Part shown: one piece after another, positions 8,012 to 16,147 of the stretch | Position numbering within the stretch: the stretch's first letter is position 1 | Layout of the letters: every line of letters begins with the position of its first letter | Assembly: GCF_000282895.1 (NCBI RefSeq) | Contig: NZ_ALBQ01000005.1 | Span: 1 to 64,000, forward strand | DNA length: 64,000 nucleotides | Origin: Sphingomonas sp. ATCC 31555 | GTDB lineage: Bacteria; Pseudomonadota; Alphaproteobacteria; Sphingomonadales; Sphingomonadaceae | Direction of reading: 5' to 3' | Notes under the pieces: generated by a model | What the model was told of the DNA's origin: nothing | The model's database searches: none | The model's input: only the letters and a program-made list of their open reading frames with translations | Translations under genes and position numbers: made by a program

Positions 8012-8014
8012 CAG
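7986..8014. repeat. Right palindromic end of the recombinase element
   Basis: A 29-bp near-perfect palindrome: CTGTTAC-G-CTTT (7986-7997), TGGCT centre, AAAG-G-GTAACAG (8003-8014), with 11 of 12 arm positions pairing. It contains the recombinase stop codon (8009-8011). It is the partner of the palindrome at 7076-7104. No T-run follows it, so a transcription terminator is less likely. Confidence 0.75.
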
Positions 8015-8052
8015 GGCGGCGAGTCAAGTTCGTCCGGCGTTGGATAGGGACG

Positions 8053-9363
8053 ATGTGCGTCGTGCAGACAGCGGGATATACATCAAATACGGACGGAGGT
8101 GGCGCCTTTCTGGCCGATCATCTGTTCCGCTATCCTGACGCCATTAACGGAAAATTTACCCTGAGCCTGGGAAATAGTGACGCAATATCATGCGCCTTCG
8201 GCCCTTCCAGCATGCAGCAGGTGGTCGCGGCGATGTGCGCGATCCTGCAGCGGCTGGGGGAAGGGCGGGCGAACGTCCTCGCAGAGGAGGGCGGTCGCCG
8301 CATTTCGGTGACCTTCCTGGAAGCGCCGGGCGAGGCGCGCGCGCAGCCGGCAGGCGCCGGGGAGGACTGGATCCGGCTGGTCTGCCGGTCGATTCCGCTG
8401 ATTCCGATCTGGACCGACCAGGGCGTAGTGCATGTGCGCCTCTCCTGTCGGACCGGACGCGATGACGGTGCGGGTCCTGCCGGGGGCATGGACTTCGCCC
8501 CGGGCATCGGCGCGGTGCCGCTGCCGAACGCCGCGCGCTATCGCCGGGACATGGCGCTGGCATCGCCGCTGCTGTGCCAGCTCGCCGGCGCGGACGGGGC
8601 GGCAAGCTCGGGCGGTTCGCTGCGGACGCTGTGGCGCCCGGTGGTGTCGCGCGGTTCGGGCGAGATCCTCTATTACCAGTCGCTGTCTGAGGGGGATGCC
8701 GACGGGCCGGATCCGCACCGGGCCCGCGAGGGGCTGGCGGCGATCGAGCGGATCGGGTTCGGCGACCTGCTCGACGAAATCGCCGTGAACGCCGCGATCG
8801 CCGAACTCGATGCCGAGCCGCAGTTGGTGCTTTCCGCCGCGATCTCCTCGGTAGGCGTCGTGCGCAGCTGGTGGTGGCAGCAACTGGCTGCGCGGCTGGA
8901 ACGGCGCCCCGATCTCGCCGTGCGACTGATTCTGGAAGTGAGCGAGGGCGCGGCGATGGTGAAGCAGGCCGAACTGGTCGGCTTCTGCAACGAAGTGCGG
9001 CGGCTGGGCTGCACGATCGCGATCGCCGCGTTCGGCGCCGGCTTCGCTTCGGTCCGGCAACTCGTCACCATCGCGCCGGACATCGTCAAAATCGACAGCG
9101 GCTTCATCCGCCGCTCCACCACCTCGCCGCGCGACGCCGCGATCCTGGCCCGGCTGGCGCAACTCGCCGCGGCCGTGGGCGCCACCGTGGTGGCGGACGG
9201 CATCGACACCGGCGCGCAGGCGGACCTGGCCGCGGAACTCGGCTTGGACTGGCAGCAAGGGCATTTCTGGGGCGCCGCATCGGCGTGCCGGCCGTGGCGC
9301 GGTCGCAGCGACCCGCGTGCGGGCGGTGCGACCGCGATGCGGCTGGCGCCGCTGCCCGGCTGA
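8053..9363 (+). CDS. Degenerate EAL-domain protein (probably catalytically inactive)
   Basis: A 436-residue protein whose C-terminal half (about 195-415) has the EAL phosphodiesterase fold: LWRPVVSRGSGEILYYQSL at the EAL position, LVLSAAISSVGV, RLILEVSEGAAMV, AIAAFGAGFASVRQL, PDIVKIDSGFIR, VVADGID and LGLDWQQGHFWG. Several metal/catalytic positions are changed: EAL is QSL, the DDFG pair is AAFG and the late EG is DG. KID and the final QG are kept. Hydrolysis of cyclic di-GMP is therefore unlikely; binding or a protein-interaction role is possible. The N-terminal about 190 residues match nothing I recognise. A small membrane protein gene follows after 33 bp. Confidence 0.8.
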   Translation: MCVVQTAGYTSNTDGGGAFLADHLFRYPDAINGKFTLSLGNSDAISCAFGPSSMQQVVAAMCAILQRLGEGRANVLAEEGGRRISVTFLEAPGEARAQPAGAGEDWIRLVCRSIPLIPIWTDQGVVHVRLSCRTGRDDGAGPAGGMDFAPGIGAVPLPNAARYRRDMALASPLLCQLAGADGAASSGGSLRTLWRPVVSRGSGEILYYQSLSEGDADGPDPHRAREGLAAIERIGFGDLLDEIAVNAAIAELDAEPQLVLSAAISSVGVVRSWWWQQLAARLERRPDLAVRLILEVSEGAAMVKQAELVGFCNEVRRLGCTIAIAAFGAGFASVRQLVTIAPDIVKIDSGFIRRSTTSPRDAAILARLAQLAAAVGATVVADGIDTGAQADLAAELGLDWQQGHFWGAASACRPWRGRSDPRAGGATAMRLAPLPG

Positions 9364-9396
9364 GATTTTCGTGGACCATGCAGGAAGGGGTACATC

Positions 9397-9597
9397 GTGG
9401 ATTATGCAGCCGAAAAAATCGATCGCCGCCACGTGCGGATGGCCGATGCGAACGCGATGATCGAGGCAGTGGGCACCGGGGCCCAGCCGGCCGCGCAGCA
9501 ACAGGCTTCGGAGCCGCTGAAGGGCGTGCTGGTCGGCCTGGTGCTGAGCGTGCCGATCTGGGCGGCGGCCGCGTTCCTGGCGGTCAAGCTGTTCTGA
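9397..9597 (+). CDS. Small tail-anchored membrane protein, unknown function
   Basis: A 66-residue protein starting at GTG 9397, supported by AGGAAGGGG eight bases upstream. The N-terminal 42 residues are polar (MDYAAEKIDRRHVRMADANA...). The C-terminal segment LKGVLVGLVLSVPIWAAAAFLAVKLF is one transmembrane helix ending almost at the C-terminus, so it should be anchored in the inner membrane with its N-terminus in the cytoplasm. I do not recognise a family. It is 33 bp after the degenerate EAL gene on the same strand and likely co-transcribed. Confidence 0.65.
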   Translation: MDYAAEKIDRRHVRMADANAMIEAVGTGAQPAAQQQASEPLKGVLVGLVLSVPIWAAAAFLAVKLF

Positions 9598-9611
9598 ACT
9601 GCCGCCCGGTT

Positions 9612-9621
9612 GGGGGGGGGG
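9612..9621. repeat. Homopolymeric G10 tract
   Basis: Ten consecutive G residues, 15 bp after the small membrane protein gene and 100 bp before the winged-helix gene. Tracts of this length can slip during replication; here a change would alter spacing within the upstream region rather than a reading frame. Confidence 0.6.
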
Positions 9622-9720
9622 CGATCGGCGGGGTAGGGCCGGCGTGGATGCACGCGGGACATGCCTGGGCGCTGCGGCAGCGGTTTGCCGATTGCGGACA
9701 TGGAATGAGGTTATGGATTC

Positions 9721-10236
9721 ATGATGTATTCGTCGCTGGCGGATGTCGTTCAGCAAAGCGCGGTCGCCACGATGGCGCTGCCACGGGACACTCTCCCGTC
9801 GCTGGCCCCGGCCTTTCGCGAAACGCGCGAGATCGCGCGCCGCTTGCTGGAGGAGGCCGGGCAGGAAGCCGGGAGCGCGGCGCTGCTGCGCGAGGCGGCC
9901 CATGAGCTGCTGAAGCTGGACATGCTGCTGGGGCCTGTGCCGGAATCACAGCTCTGCGCCGATTATGTGCGCACCAAGCTGGGGCTCCGCCACCGGGGCA
10001 GTGCGCTGCTGCTGCTCGAGCTGCTCGCCCGCCCCGGCGTGCCGCGCCGCGCCCGCGACCTGGCGCCGCTGGTGTGCACCAAATCGGTCAATACATCGAG
10101 CGTGAAGGTGTTCGTGCACGAGCTGCGCGGCGTGGTTGCGCGCTTCGGCATCGAAGACGCCATCGGGCTGAAGGTGCGGGAAGGCTATTACCTCGCCGAA
10201 GAGGCCGCGCCGAAGATCATGGCGCTGCTGCACTGA
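9721..10236 (+). CDS. Winged-helix DNA-binding protein (OmpR/PhoB-like C-domain without receiver)
   Basis: A 171-residue protein. Residues about 85-165 (LRHRGSALLLLELLARPGVPRRARDLAPLV, then SVKVFVHELRGVVARFGIEDAIGLKVREGYYL) follow the OmpR-type pattern, with the recognition helix around VFVHELR and the wing ending in GYYL. The N-terminal 80 residues are helical and contain no receiver-domain aspartate. It is probably a transcription factor not controlled by ordinary phosphorylation. It follows the EAL and small membrane protein genes, so the three may form a signalling set, but targets are unknown. ATG at 9721 is preceded by GGAATGAGG. Confidence 0.7.
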   Translation: MMYSSLADVVQQSAVATMALPRDTLPSLAPAFRETREIARRLLEEAGQEAGSAALLREAAHELLKLDMLLGPVPESQLCADYVRTKLGLRHRGSALLLLELLARPGVPRRARDLAPLVCTKSVNTSSVKVFVHELRGVVARFGIEDAIGLKVREGYYLAEEAAPKIMALLH

Positions 10237-10314
10237 ACCTAGTGTCGCCGCTGCTCCGCGGCCGGGGGAGAGGCGAAGCGGCCCCCGCCCCCGGATCCGG
10301 AAGGCAGCCGAAGG

Positions 10315-10836
10315 TCAATCCCGCTGGCGCCGCCGACCGTTGCGTGCTCCCGTACCGCTGCTATTACCGGTACCGCTACCATTTCCGCGAGCACGTGCGG
10401 CGCGGCCCCGCTGGCCAAGACCGATTTCCTGCGCCAGCACGCGGCGGCGTTCCGAATAGCTTTCGGCGACCATCGGATAATCGGCGCGCAAATTGTAGCG
10501 CTCGCGATAACTTTCCGGCGTGAGGCCATGCGCCGCCAGGTGGCGCCGCAGCGTGCGATAGGGCTTGCCGTCGATCATCGAGATGATGTGATCGCGCGAG
10601 GCGAGCGACTTGCGTACCGAAACAGCCGGCTGATGGCCGGTATGGACAACGTCCGCATCTTCTTCCGGATCTGCGAGCGCACCACCTTCATCCGACAGAT
10701 CGTTCAGCGTTGCGTGCATGCTGCGCAAAAAGGCGGGAACCTCATCGGCTGCCACGCGATTATTCTCGTTGCCCAGCCACGCGATGGTGAGCTGCGCCGC
10801 CAACTCTACCGAACCCGTCTTGATTTCATTATTCAT
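10315..10836 (-). CDS. MucR/Ros-family transcriptional regulator
   Basis: A 173-residue regulator of the MucR family. The core IISMIDGKPYRTLRRHLAAHGLTPESYRERYNLRADYPMVAESYSERRRVLAQEIGLG matches the family signature. The first zinc-ligand cysteine of Ros (VCLEDGK) is Ser here, while the two histidines (HLAAH) remain, a substitution seen in other MucR-type proteins. The C-terminal about 25 residues are a low-complexity G/S/N/R tail. MucR proteins bind AT-rich DNA and often control exopolysaccharide, motility and cell-cycle genes in alphaproteobacteria. It converges on the winged-helix gene; the AT-rich region upstream would suit autoregulation. Confidence 0.9.
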   Translation of the reverse strand: MNNEIKTGSVELAAQLTIAWLGNENNRVAADEVPAFLRSMHATLNDLSDEGGALADPEEDADVVHTGHQPAVSVRKSLASRDHIISMIDGKPYRTLRRHLAAHGLTPESYRERYNLRADYPMVAESYSERRRVLAQEIGLGQRGRAARARGNGSGTGNSSGTGARNGRRRQRD

Positions 10837-11643
10837 CCAACGACTCCAACCGCGCCAATATAGATTGACCGTAAAACCAGTATCACCGATGGTTGATCCG
10901 TATAGGCTCCCTTATCATAGAGCGAATTTTCAGAGAAGGGGGGTATTTTTGCCTAAACTATAGATTTGTTAGGGTGTCCGTAGCGACATCTTCGGAATGT
11001 ACGGAGTTGACCACGCAGCACGGCGGCGGGGTGGCTGCAATCATGACTTTGCGGTTCCGGTTTATTTCATTTAATGCGCCAGTAGTTCTGCTGAACATCC
11101 GCGCTATTCTATGAAATAGTGCAGAGGCGTCATGTTTGTGCCCATCGCGCGAGCAGCAAGCGCAAGAAACCAGGGCATCGCACATCTATCATTTTGCCGT
11201 TGCACGCTGCTGAACGGCGATGCTGCACATGCGTTTTCCGTATTCTAGACTGGCATAGGGCCCGAAAACAGGCGACGTATCCAAGTCGAAGCAAACGTAT
11301 CCAGCGCGACGATACTAGACCCGGTTTGCTGCTCAAAACGGGAGAAATCGATATGATAATCGTATAGTTACGGAGACAGCGAAGGGCGCGACGGGTGCGC
11401 GCCGCGGTGTCACAGCGGGCGAGTTTGTCCGATTTTGGGACGGTGCGAGCGTGCTACGAGACGCACGTGGTCGGAGCGCCGCACACCTTACCGGCAGACA
11501 TTGGAAGGCGGCTGGGATCGTCGGTCGCTCGCCCGATCCTTGATACGGGCGCACAAGCAGCACCCCCCTTCCTGCAGGCAGAAAGGGGGGGCGACCGTGC
11601 GTTCGAGCCCTCCCCCAGCGGGACAGGGCCGATCTTCGCAGCG
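10837..11643. other. Long AT-richer intergenic region without a recognisable gene
   Basis: About 800 bp between the MucR start and the end of the next TonB receptor gene. It contains visibly A/T-richer stretches (for example around 10900-11120). Short open frames on both strands have no convincing ribosome binding site, signal peptide or family similarity. The left part must hold the MucR promoter. Near the right end CCCCCCTT (11562-11569) and AAGGGGGG (11583-11590) form an 8-bp stem that may help end the receptor transcript. No tRNA or repeat array was seen. Confidence 0.5.
11562..11590 (-). terminator. Possible hairpin terminator after TonB receptor gene
   Basis: CCCCCCTT (11562-11569) and AAGGGGGG (11583-11590) form an 8-bp perfect stem about 55 bp past the receptor stop. 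No clear T-run follows on the minus strand, so a classical intrinsic terminator is uncertain. Confidence 0.4.
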
Positions 11644-13806
11644 TTACTGGGCGTTCATGCGGAAGGTGAGGCCGATCGTGCGCGGACGCGGGCCGGCCAG
11701 CAAGGTAGGACCATTGGCTGCGGTGGGCCCGCGCTCGTCGGACAGATTGTCGCCGAACAGTCGTACTTCGTAGCGATCGAAGCGCACGCCGATGCTTGCC
11801 TGATAGAGCTGATAGGGGTTGAGCGTGTTGACCGTCGCATCGCCGTTGCGCGCGCGGCCGACCGCGGTGGCCGAAGCGGTGGCGAACAAATCAACATTGC
11901 CGACCTTGCGATCATAGTTCGCATCAAGCCGGAAATTGTGGGGCGGCGTGTTGAGCAGACGCGTGCCGTTCGCAATGCGCCGATCGCTGGCCGTGTAGGC
12001 CGGGATCACATCGGTATAGGTAGAATCGTTGATGTTCCCCACCAGCGACAGCGCCAAGCCCTTGAGCGGCGTGCGCCACGTCGTCTCGATATCGATACCC
12101 TGGCTCTTGCCGTCGCCCAGATTCGCGAAGGCGGACAGCCCTATCGAGGTGTTGAAGGCACTTTGGATGTTCGTGTATTTGATGTCGTAAAGGCTGACCG
12201 CGACGCGCAGTGCGCCGTCGAACATCGAACCCTTCATGCCGAGCTCAAGGTTGCGCAGCTTGTCTGGCGAGAGAGAGAGCGCGCTGGGCACGCCATCGGC
12301 GATCACCGCATCCGCCTGCGCCTTCGACTGGAGAATGCCGCTGCGGAAGCCGGTGCCGCTGTTGAAGAAGACCATCCAGTCCTGCGCCGGATAATAAGCG
12401 ACGTTTGCGCGCCAGGTGAGCGCATCCGGCGTCGCCCGGCTGAACACCCGATCGCCGTTCGACAGCGAGTCAGACGAGCGCGTATCTTTGAAATAGCGCA
12501 GGCCGATTAGCGGCACGAGCTTGCCGCCGAACAATTCGTAGCTGGCTTCGGAGAAGAGTGCGGCGTTTTCGGTGCGGGTGATCGTATTGCCGTTGAGCGA
12601 CAGGCTCGGGAAATCGAGGCTGAAGGTATAGAGGCCCTTCGCCTTCTGGTAGAAGACGCCGGCAACGCCGTGGAAGGGGCCGGTCTTGGATGTGGCAATG
12701 CGCAGTTCGTTGACGAAGTTGTTCGCGTCGCCCCCGTTGATCAGCGTGCCGATACCGAGCGGTGCTCCCAGGTTCAGGCCGACCGCAAAGCCGCCGGGCA
12801 GCGAGCGCTGGAACGAGGTGGCATTAGTGATAGTGAACTGGCCGACATCACGGGTGATGGTGTTCGAGATATAATAGGCGCGGCGCTTGTCGTAGCCGAC
12901 CACATCGCCCTGATAGGAAGCGAAAGGCGGGTTCACCGAGTTGAGCACGTTCAGATAATCCTGATCAGTGCTGAAGTACCAACCGCGCAGGCGAACGGTG
13001 GTGAGCGCATCAGGCTGCCACAGCAACACGGCCTGGATATCCTTGGCGCGGACTTCGTTCGCGTTGCGCTCGCGCGGGGTGCCGGTGGGGGCGCCGCTGT
13101 AGATATCGGCGGTGCCAGCGCGGCGATCATAGCCGCCGCTCACCCGTAGGCCGAGGCTGCCCGGCACCAGCGGCACCGAAACGGCGCCGGCCGCGCGATA
13201 GTTGAGTTCGCTGGTATCGCGGGTGGTGGAGATTTCGGTCTCCGCCGCTGTGGTGACGCGTTCCAGATCGGGATTCTTGGTGTGATAGATGATCGTGCCG
13301 CCCGACGAGCCGAGACCGTAAAGCGTCCCCTGCGGCCCACGCAGCACCTCTACCCGATCAATGTCGAAATACTGCACCGGCGGTGCGGCCTGGTTGTTCG
13401 GTACGCCGAAGGGTGTCTCGTCGAGATAATAGCCGATCAAGCCGTCGCCGATCGGTCCGCCGGCGCCCGAGCCGCGAAACGAGAAGATCCTGTAGCCGGC
13501 GCCGATTTCCTGCGCCTGCGACGCGCCGGGGATGAGCTGGATCAGATCGGCACCGTCGCGGACGTTGCGGCGCTTGAGCGTGTCGCCGGTGAAGGCCTGG
13601 ATCGCGAGCGGCACGCGATCGAGCCGGGCGGCGCCGGATTTGAGCGCGGTGACGACGATCTCGCCATCGTCCTGGACCGCAGGATCGGCGGCGGGGGTCG
13701 ACGTGGGCGTGGGCGATTCGGCCTGCTGCGCGAGCGCGGGCATCGTCATCAGCATCGCCACGGATGCCGAGAGCACGGCCTTCCAGCTGCTGTTCGAACG
13801 GGTCAT
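11644..13806 (-). CDS. TonB-dependent outer-membrane receptor (LacI/GH68 locus)
   Basis: A 720-residue outer-membrane transporter from the ATG at 13806, which has GGGGAGG before it and starts a Sec signal peptide (cleavage after PALA/Q). The TonB box is EIVVTA. The plug domain has VPLAIQAFTGDTLKRRNVRDGADLIQLIPG and IDRVEVLRGPQGTLYG, and the rest is a 22-strand-type barrel ending in IGLTFRMNAQ with a terminal aromatic nearby. It is of the general carbohydrate/secondary-metabolite class rather than an evident siderophore receptor. A candidate LacI operator lies 38 bp upstream and links it to the esterase/GH68 genes that follow. Substrate unknown; an acylated sugar is inferred. Confidence 0.92.
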   Translation of the reverse strand: MTRSNSSWKAVLSASVAMLMTMPALAQQAESPTPTSTPAADPAVQDDGEIVVTALKSGAARLDRVPLAIQAFTGDTLKRRNVRDGADLIQLIPGASQAQEIGAGYRIFSFRGSGAGGPIGDGLIGYYLDETPFGVPNNQAAPPVQYFDIDRVEVLRGPQGTLYGLGSSGGTIIYHTKNPDLERVTTAAETEISTTRDTSELNYRAAGAVSVPLVPGSLGLRVSGGYDRRAGTADIYSGAPTGTPRERNANEVRAKDIQAVLLWQPDALTTVRLRGWYFSTDQDYLNVLNSVNPPFASYQGDVVGYDKRRAYYISNTITRDVGQFTITNATSFQRSLPGGFAVGLNLGAPLGIGTLINGGDANNFVNELRIATSKTGPFHGVAGVFYQKAKGLYTFSLDFPSLSLNGNTITRTENAALFSEASYELFGGKLVPLIGLRYFKDTRSSDSLSNGDRVFSRATPDALTWRANVAYYPAQDWMVFFNSGTGFRSGILQSKAQADAVIADGVPSALSLSPDKLRNLELGMKGSMFDGALRVAVSLYDIKYTNIQSAFNTSIGLSAFANLGDGKSQGIDIETTWRTPLKGLALSLVGNINDSTYTDVIPAYTASDRRIANGTRLLNTPPHNFRLDANYDRKVGNVDLFATASATAVGRARNGDATVNTLNPYQLYQASIGVRFDRYEVRLFGDNLSDERGPTAANGPTLLAGPRPRTIGLTFRMNAQ

Positions 13807-13843
13807 GTCCAATCCTCCCCTCATAGTGCGACCTTGTTGGTCG

Positions 13844-13857
13844 TGTAATCGATTGCG
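13844..13857. promoter_or_regulatory. Candidate LacI-family operator O1 (TonB receptor)
   Basis: TGTAATC|GATTGCG is a near-palindrome centred on 13850/13851, 38 bp upstream of the TonB receptor start. It shares the AATC|GATT core with sites at 14980, 15013, 18214 and 20547. Confidence 0.6.
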
Positions 13858-13922
13858 CATTGCGTATCATTCCATCCCCGTGCCCGCAACCGCTTTCGCA
13901 AGCGGGCGGGTGACGGCGGCGG

Positions 13923-14933
13923 TCAAACGGCGAAGGCGGTGCGGAGCATGTGCTGCCAGGCGGCGGTAAAGGCGATCGACGCCTGGGAGCGGGGCGCGAT
14001 GAAATCGAAGCCGTGATAGGCACCGGGCACCACGCGCAGATTGGTGGGCACGCCGGCGGCGATCAGGCGCTGTGCATAGGCGATGTCTTCGTCAACGAAG
14101 AGGTCAATCGCACCAACTCCGATAAAGGTGGGCGGCAGGCCTGCTAGCGACGTCGTACGGGCGGGAACGGCACCGGCTGGCACCTGGGCGCTGCCAGCCG
14201 GCACGCCAAGAAAGGCCGACCAACCATCGGCGTTTGACGGCGCGTTCCAGCCAATCGTGCCGATGAACGGCGGCACGGCGCGGGTGCTGCCGGTGCGATC
14301 ATCGAGCATCGGATAGATCAGGATCTGGCAGCAGAGCGGCACGCTGCGCCGATCGCGCGCGGCGATAGCCAGCATCGCGGCGAGGCCGCCGCCGGCGCTT
14401 TCACCCATCACCGCGATCCGTCGCGGATCGACCCCTAGCCGAAGGGCATTGGCATGGAGCCAGACCAGGGCCGCGTGACAATCCTCGAGCGGGCCAGGGA
14501 AGGATGTTTCCGGCGCGAGGCGATATTCGGCCTCGACCACGACGCAATCGAGCGCGTCAGCCATGCGTTGTGAGGCGGCGTAGGTATCCTGCGCGCGCCC
14601 GACGACGAAGCCGCCGCCATGAATATGCAGCACCGCCGGGCGCAGCGCAGTGCCGGGACGCGCCCCGATCACCGCGATGCTGGACGCCGGACGTCCGCCA
14701 GCGCCGGGCAGGGGGTGGTGGACGATTTCGGGCGCCGGCAGCGGCGCGGCCGGCGGCGGCGCGGCGGCACGCATGGCCTGCACGGCGGCAGAGGTAAGCG
14801 GCGCGGGCAAGGGGTGGGCCAGGATCTGTCGGGCACCCTCGCGCAGTTCGGGATCGACGCGAGCGAGGATCAGGTCGCTATCGACCGGGGCTGCCGCAGG
14901 GGCGACCCCCATCTCAAGAAGGATCCGCTGCAT
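13923..14933 (-). CDS. Alpha/beta hydrolase, hormone-sensitive-lipase type (cytoplasmic)
   Basis: A 336-residue esterase. The oxyanion-hole motif HIHGGGFVVG, nucleophile motif GESAGGGLAA, the aspartate region FVDEDIAYAQRLIAAGVPT and the histidine in GAYHGFDF are all in family order (HSL/acetyl-hydrolase type). No signal peptide is visible from the chosen ATG (MQRILLEMG), which has GGGAGAG upstream; a longer frame exists but adds an unlikely basic, cysteine-rich N-terminus. It is a close paralogue of the exported esterase at 17095-18162. It is divergent from the exported hydrolase at 15056 across a region with two candidate LacI operators. Confidence 0.9.
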   Translation of the reverse strand: MQRILLEMGVAPAAAPVDSDLILARVDPELREGARQILAHPLPAPLTSAAVQAMRAAAPPPAAPLPAPEIVHHPLPGAGGRPASSIAVIGARPGTALRPAVLHIHGGGFVVGRAQDTYAASQRMADALDCVVVEAEYRLAPETSFPGPLEDCHAALVWLHANALRLGVDPRRIAVMGESAGGGLAAMLAIAARDRRSVPLCCQILIYPMLDDRTGSTRAVPPFIGTIGWNAPSNADGWSAFLGVPAGSAQVPAGAVPARTTSLAGLPPTFIGVGAIDLFVDEDIAYAQRLIAAGVPTNLRVVPGAYHGFDFIAPRSQASIAFTAAWQHMLRTAFAV

Positions 14934-14979
14934 CGCACTCTCCCTGATCGCCGCGCGGGCGCTGTTGTAACGCGGATTG

Positions 14980-14993
14980 CGTAATCGGTTGCC
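14980..14993. promoter_or_regulatory. Candidate LacI-family operator O2
   Basis: CGTAATC|GGTTGCC, centred on 14986/14987, in the 122-bp divergent region between two esterase genes. It differs from the consensus at one core position (GGTT for GATT). Confidence 0.5.
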
Positions 14994-15012
14994 ACATAGT
15001 TGTCGACAGAAG

Positions 15013-15026
15013 AGTAATCGATTACG
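15013..15026. promoter_or_regulatory. Candidate LacI-family operator O3
   Basis: AGTAATC|GATTACG contains the perfect 12-bp palindrome GTAATCGATTAC (15014-15025) and lies 29 bp upstream of the ATG at 15056. This is the best copy of the shared motif and the natural reference for a LacI-type dimer site. Confidence 0.65.
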
Positions 15027-15055
15027 CTTAACAGGAGTGCGTTGGGAGAGGAACG

Positions 15056-16147
15056 ATGCGGACGAGCAGGGCAACCATCGGAGCGGCGATGCTGCTCGCC
15101 TGGGCAGCGGGCGGCGCGGCTGTCAACGCGCAGACTGCGGCGCCAGCGGTGAAGGTCGAAGCCGACGGGACGGTGCAGGTGCCTGCCATGGCCGTACCGG
15201 TGTCGCCGATGCTGAGCCTCGAGGCGCAACGCTATGTCGCCGAGCATTTGAAGGCGATGCAGACGCCCGCACTGCTGGAACAGAAGAACGGCGTGCCAGT
15301 GTTCCTGGCACCCTATATCGCGCGGCAGAAGCAGATCTATACGACGGTGCGGACAGAGCGGAAGATCGGCGGCGTGCAGGTATACGACTATGCGCCGAGC
15401 CAGGGGATCGCGCTGGCCAATCGCAACCGGGTGCTGATCAACCTGCATGGCGGCGGGTTCATGGGCTGCTTCCCCGGCTGCGCGGAGCTGGAGTCGATGC
15501 CGATTGCGGCGCTGGGCAGGATCCGAGTCGTCTCGATCGACTATCGCCAGGGACCTGCGCACCGCTTTCCGGCGGCGAGCGAGGATGTGGCGAGCGTGTA
15601 CCGCGCGCTGCTCAAACGCTACCCGGCGGCGAATATCGGCATCTATGGCTGTTCGGCCGGCGGCATGCTGACCGGGATGGCGACGGCCTGGTTTCAGCGC
15701 CACGCGTTGCCGCGTCCGGGCGCAATCGGCGTGTTCTGCGCCGGGCTGACCAGTTCAACGAACGGCTTTGGCGGCGATGCCGATTATCTGACGGCGGCGG
15801 TGGGCGAAGCGCGCGCCGCACCGGAATGGCCTCGCGGGGCGTCAAAGCCAGGATCGGCGCTACCGTATCTCGCTGGCACCGATCCTGAAGACCCGCTGGT
15901 TGCTCCGGCCGTGTCGGAGGCGGTGCTCAAGGCCTTTCCGCCGACGCTGATCCTGACCGCGACGCGCGGCTTCGAACTTAGTTCGGCGGTGAAGACCCAT
16001 GCGGAACTGACCCGACTGGGCGTGCCGGCCGAGCTGCACGTGTGGGAAGGGCTGTTCCACGGCTTCTTCTACAACCCCGACGTGCCGGAATCGCGCGACG
16101 CCTATGCGGTGATCCTGCGCTTCTTCGATCGCCAGCTTAAACGCTGA
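15056..16147 (+). CDS. Exported alpha/beta hydrolase (esterase)
   Basis: A 363-residue protein with an N-terminal Sec signal (MRTSRATIGAAMLLAWAAGGAAVNAQ). The hydrolase core has NLHGGGFMGCFPG (oxyanion hole), SIDYRQGPAHRFPAASED, the nucleophile GCSAGGMLTG, and a late WEGLFHGFF histidine. The nucleophile motif has Cys in the second position (GCSAGG) but keeps the serine. It should act in the periplasm, removing acyl groups from substrates taken up by the TonB receptor nearby. Its stop directly abuts the stop of the convergent esterase at 16148, with no intergenic base. Confidence 0.9.
   Translation: MRTSRATIGAAMLLAWAAGGAAVNAQTAAPAVKVEADGTVQVPAMAVPVSPMLSLEAQRYVAEHLKAMQTPALLEQKNGVPVFLAPYIARQKQIYTTVRTERKIGGVQVYDYAPSQGIALANRNRVLINLHGGGFMGCFPGCAELESMPIAALGRIRVVSIDYRQGPAHRFPAASEDVASVYRALLKRYPAANIGIYGCSAGGMLTGMATAWFQRHALPRPGAIGVFCAGLTSSTNGFGGDADYLTAAVGEARAAPEWPRGASKPGSALPYLAGTDPEDPLVAPAVSEAVLKAFPPTLILTATRGFELSSAVKTHAELTRLGVPAELHVWEGLFHGFFYNPDVPESRDAYAVILRFFDRQLKR

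Noticed and set aside
8188-9903. 571-codon minus-strand frame
   Set aside because: Opposite the EAL-type gene and the small membrane protein gene, with no recognisable family and no ribosome site.
10893-11367. Several short frames in the AT-richer intergenic region
   Set aside because: No ribosome binding sites, signal peptides or recognisable motifs; treated as non-coding.
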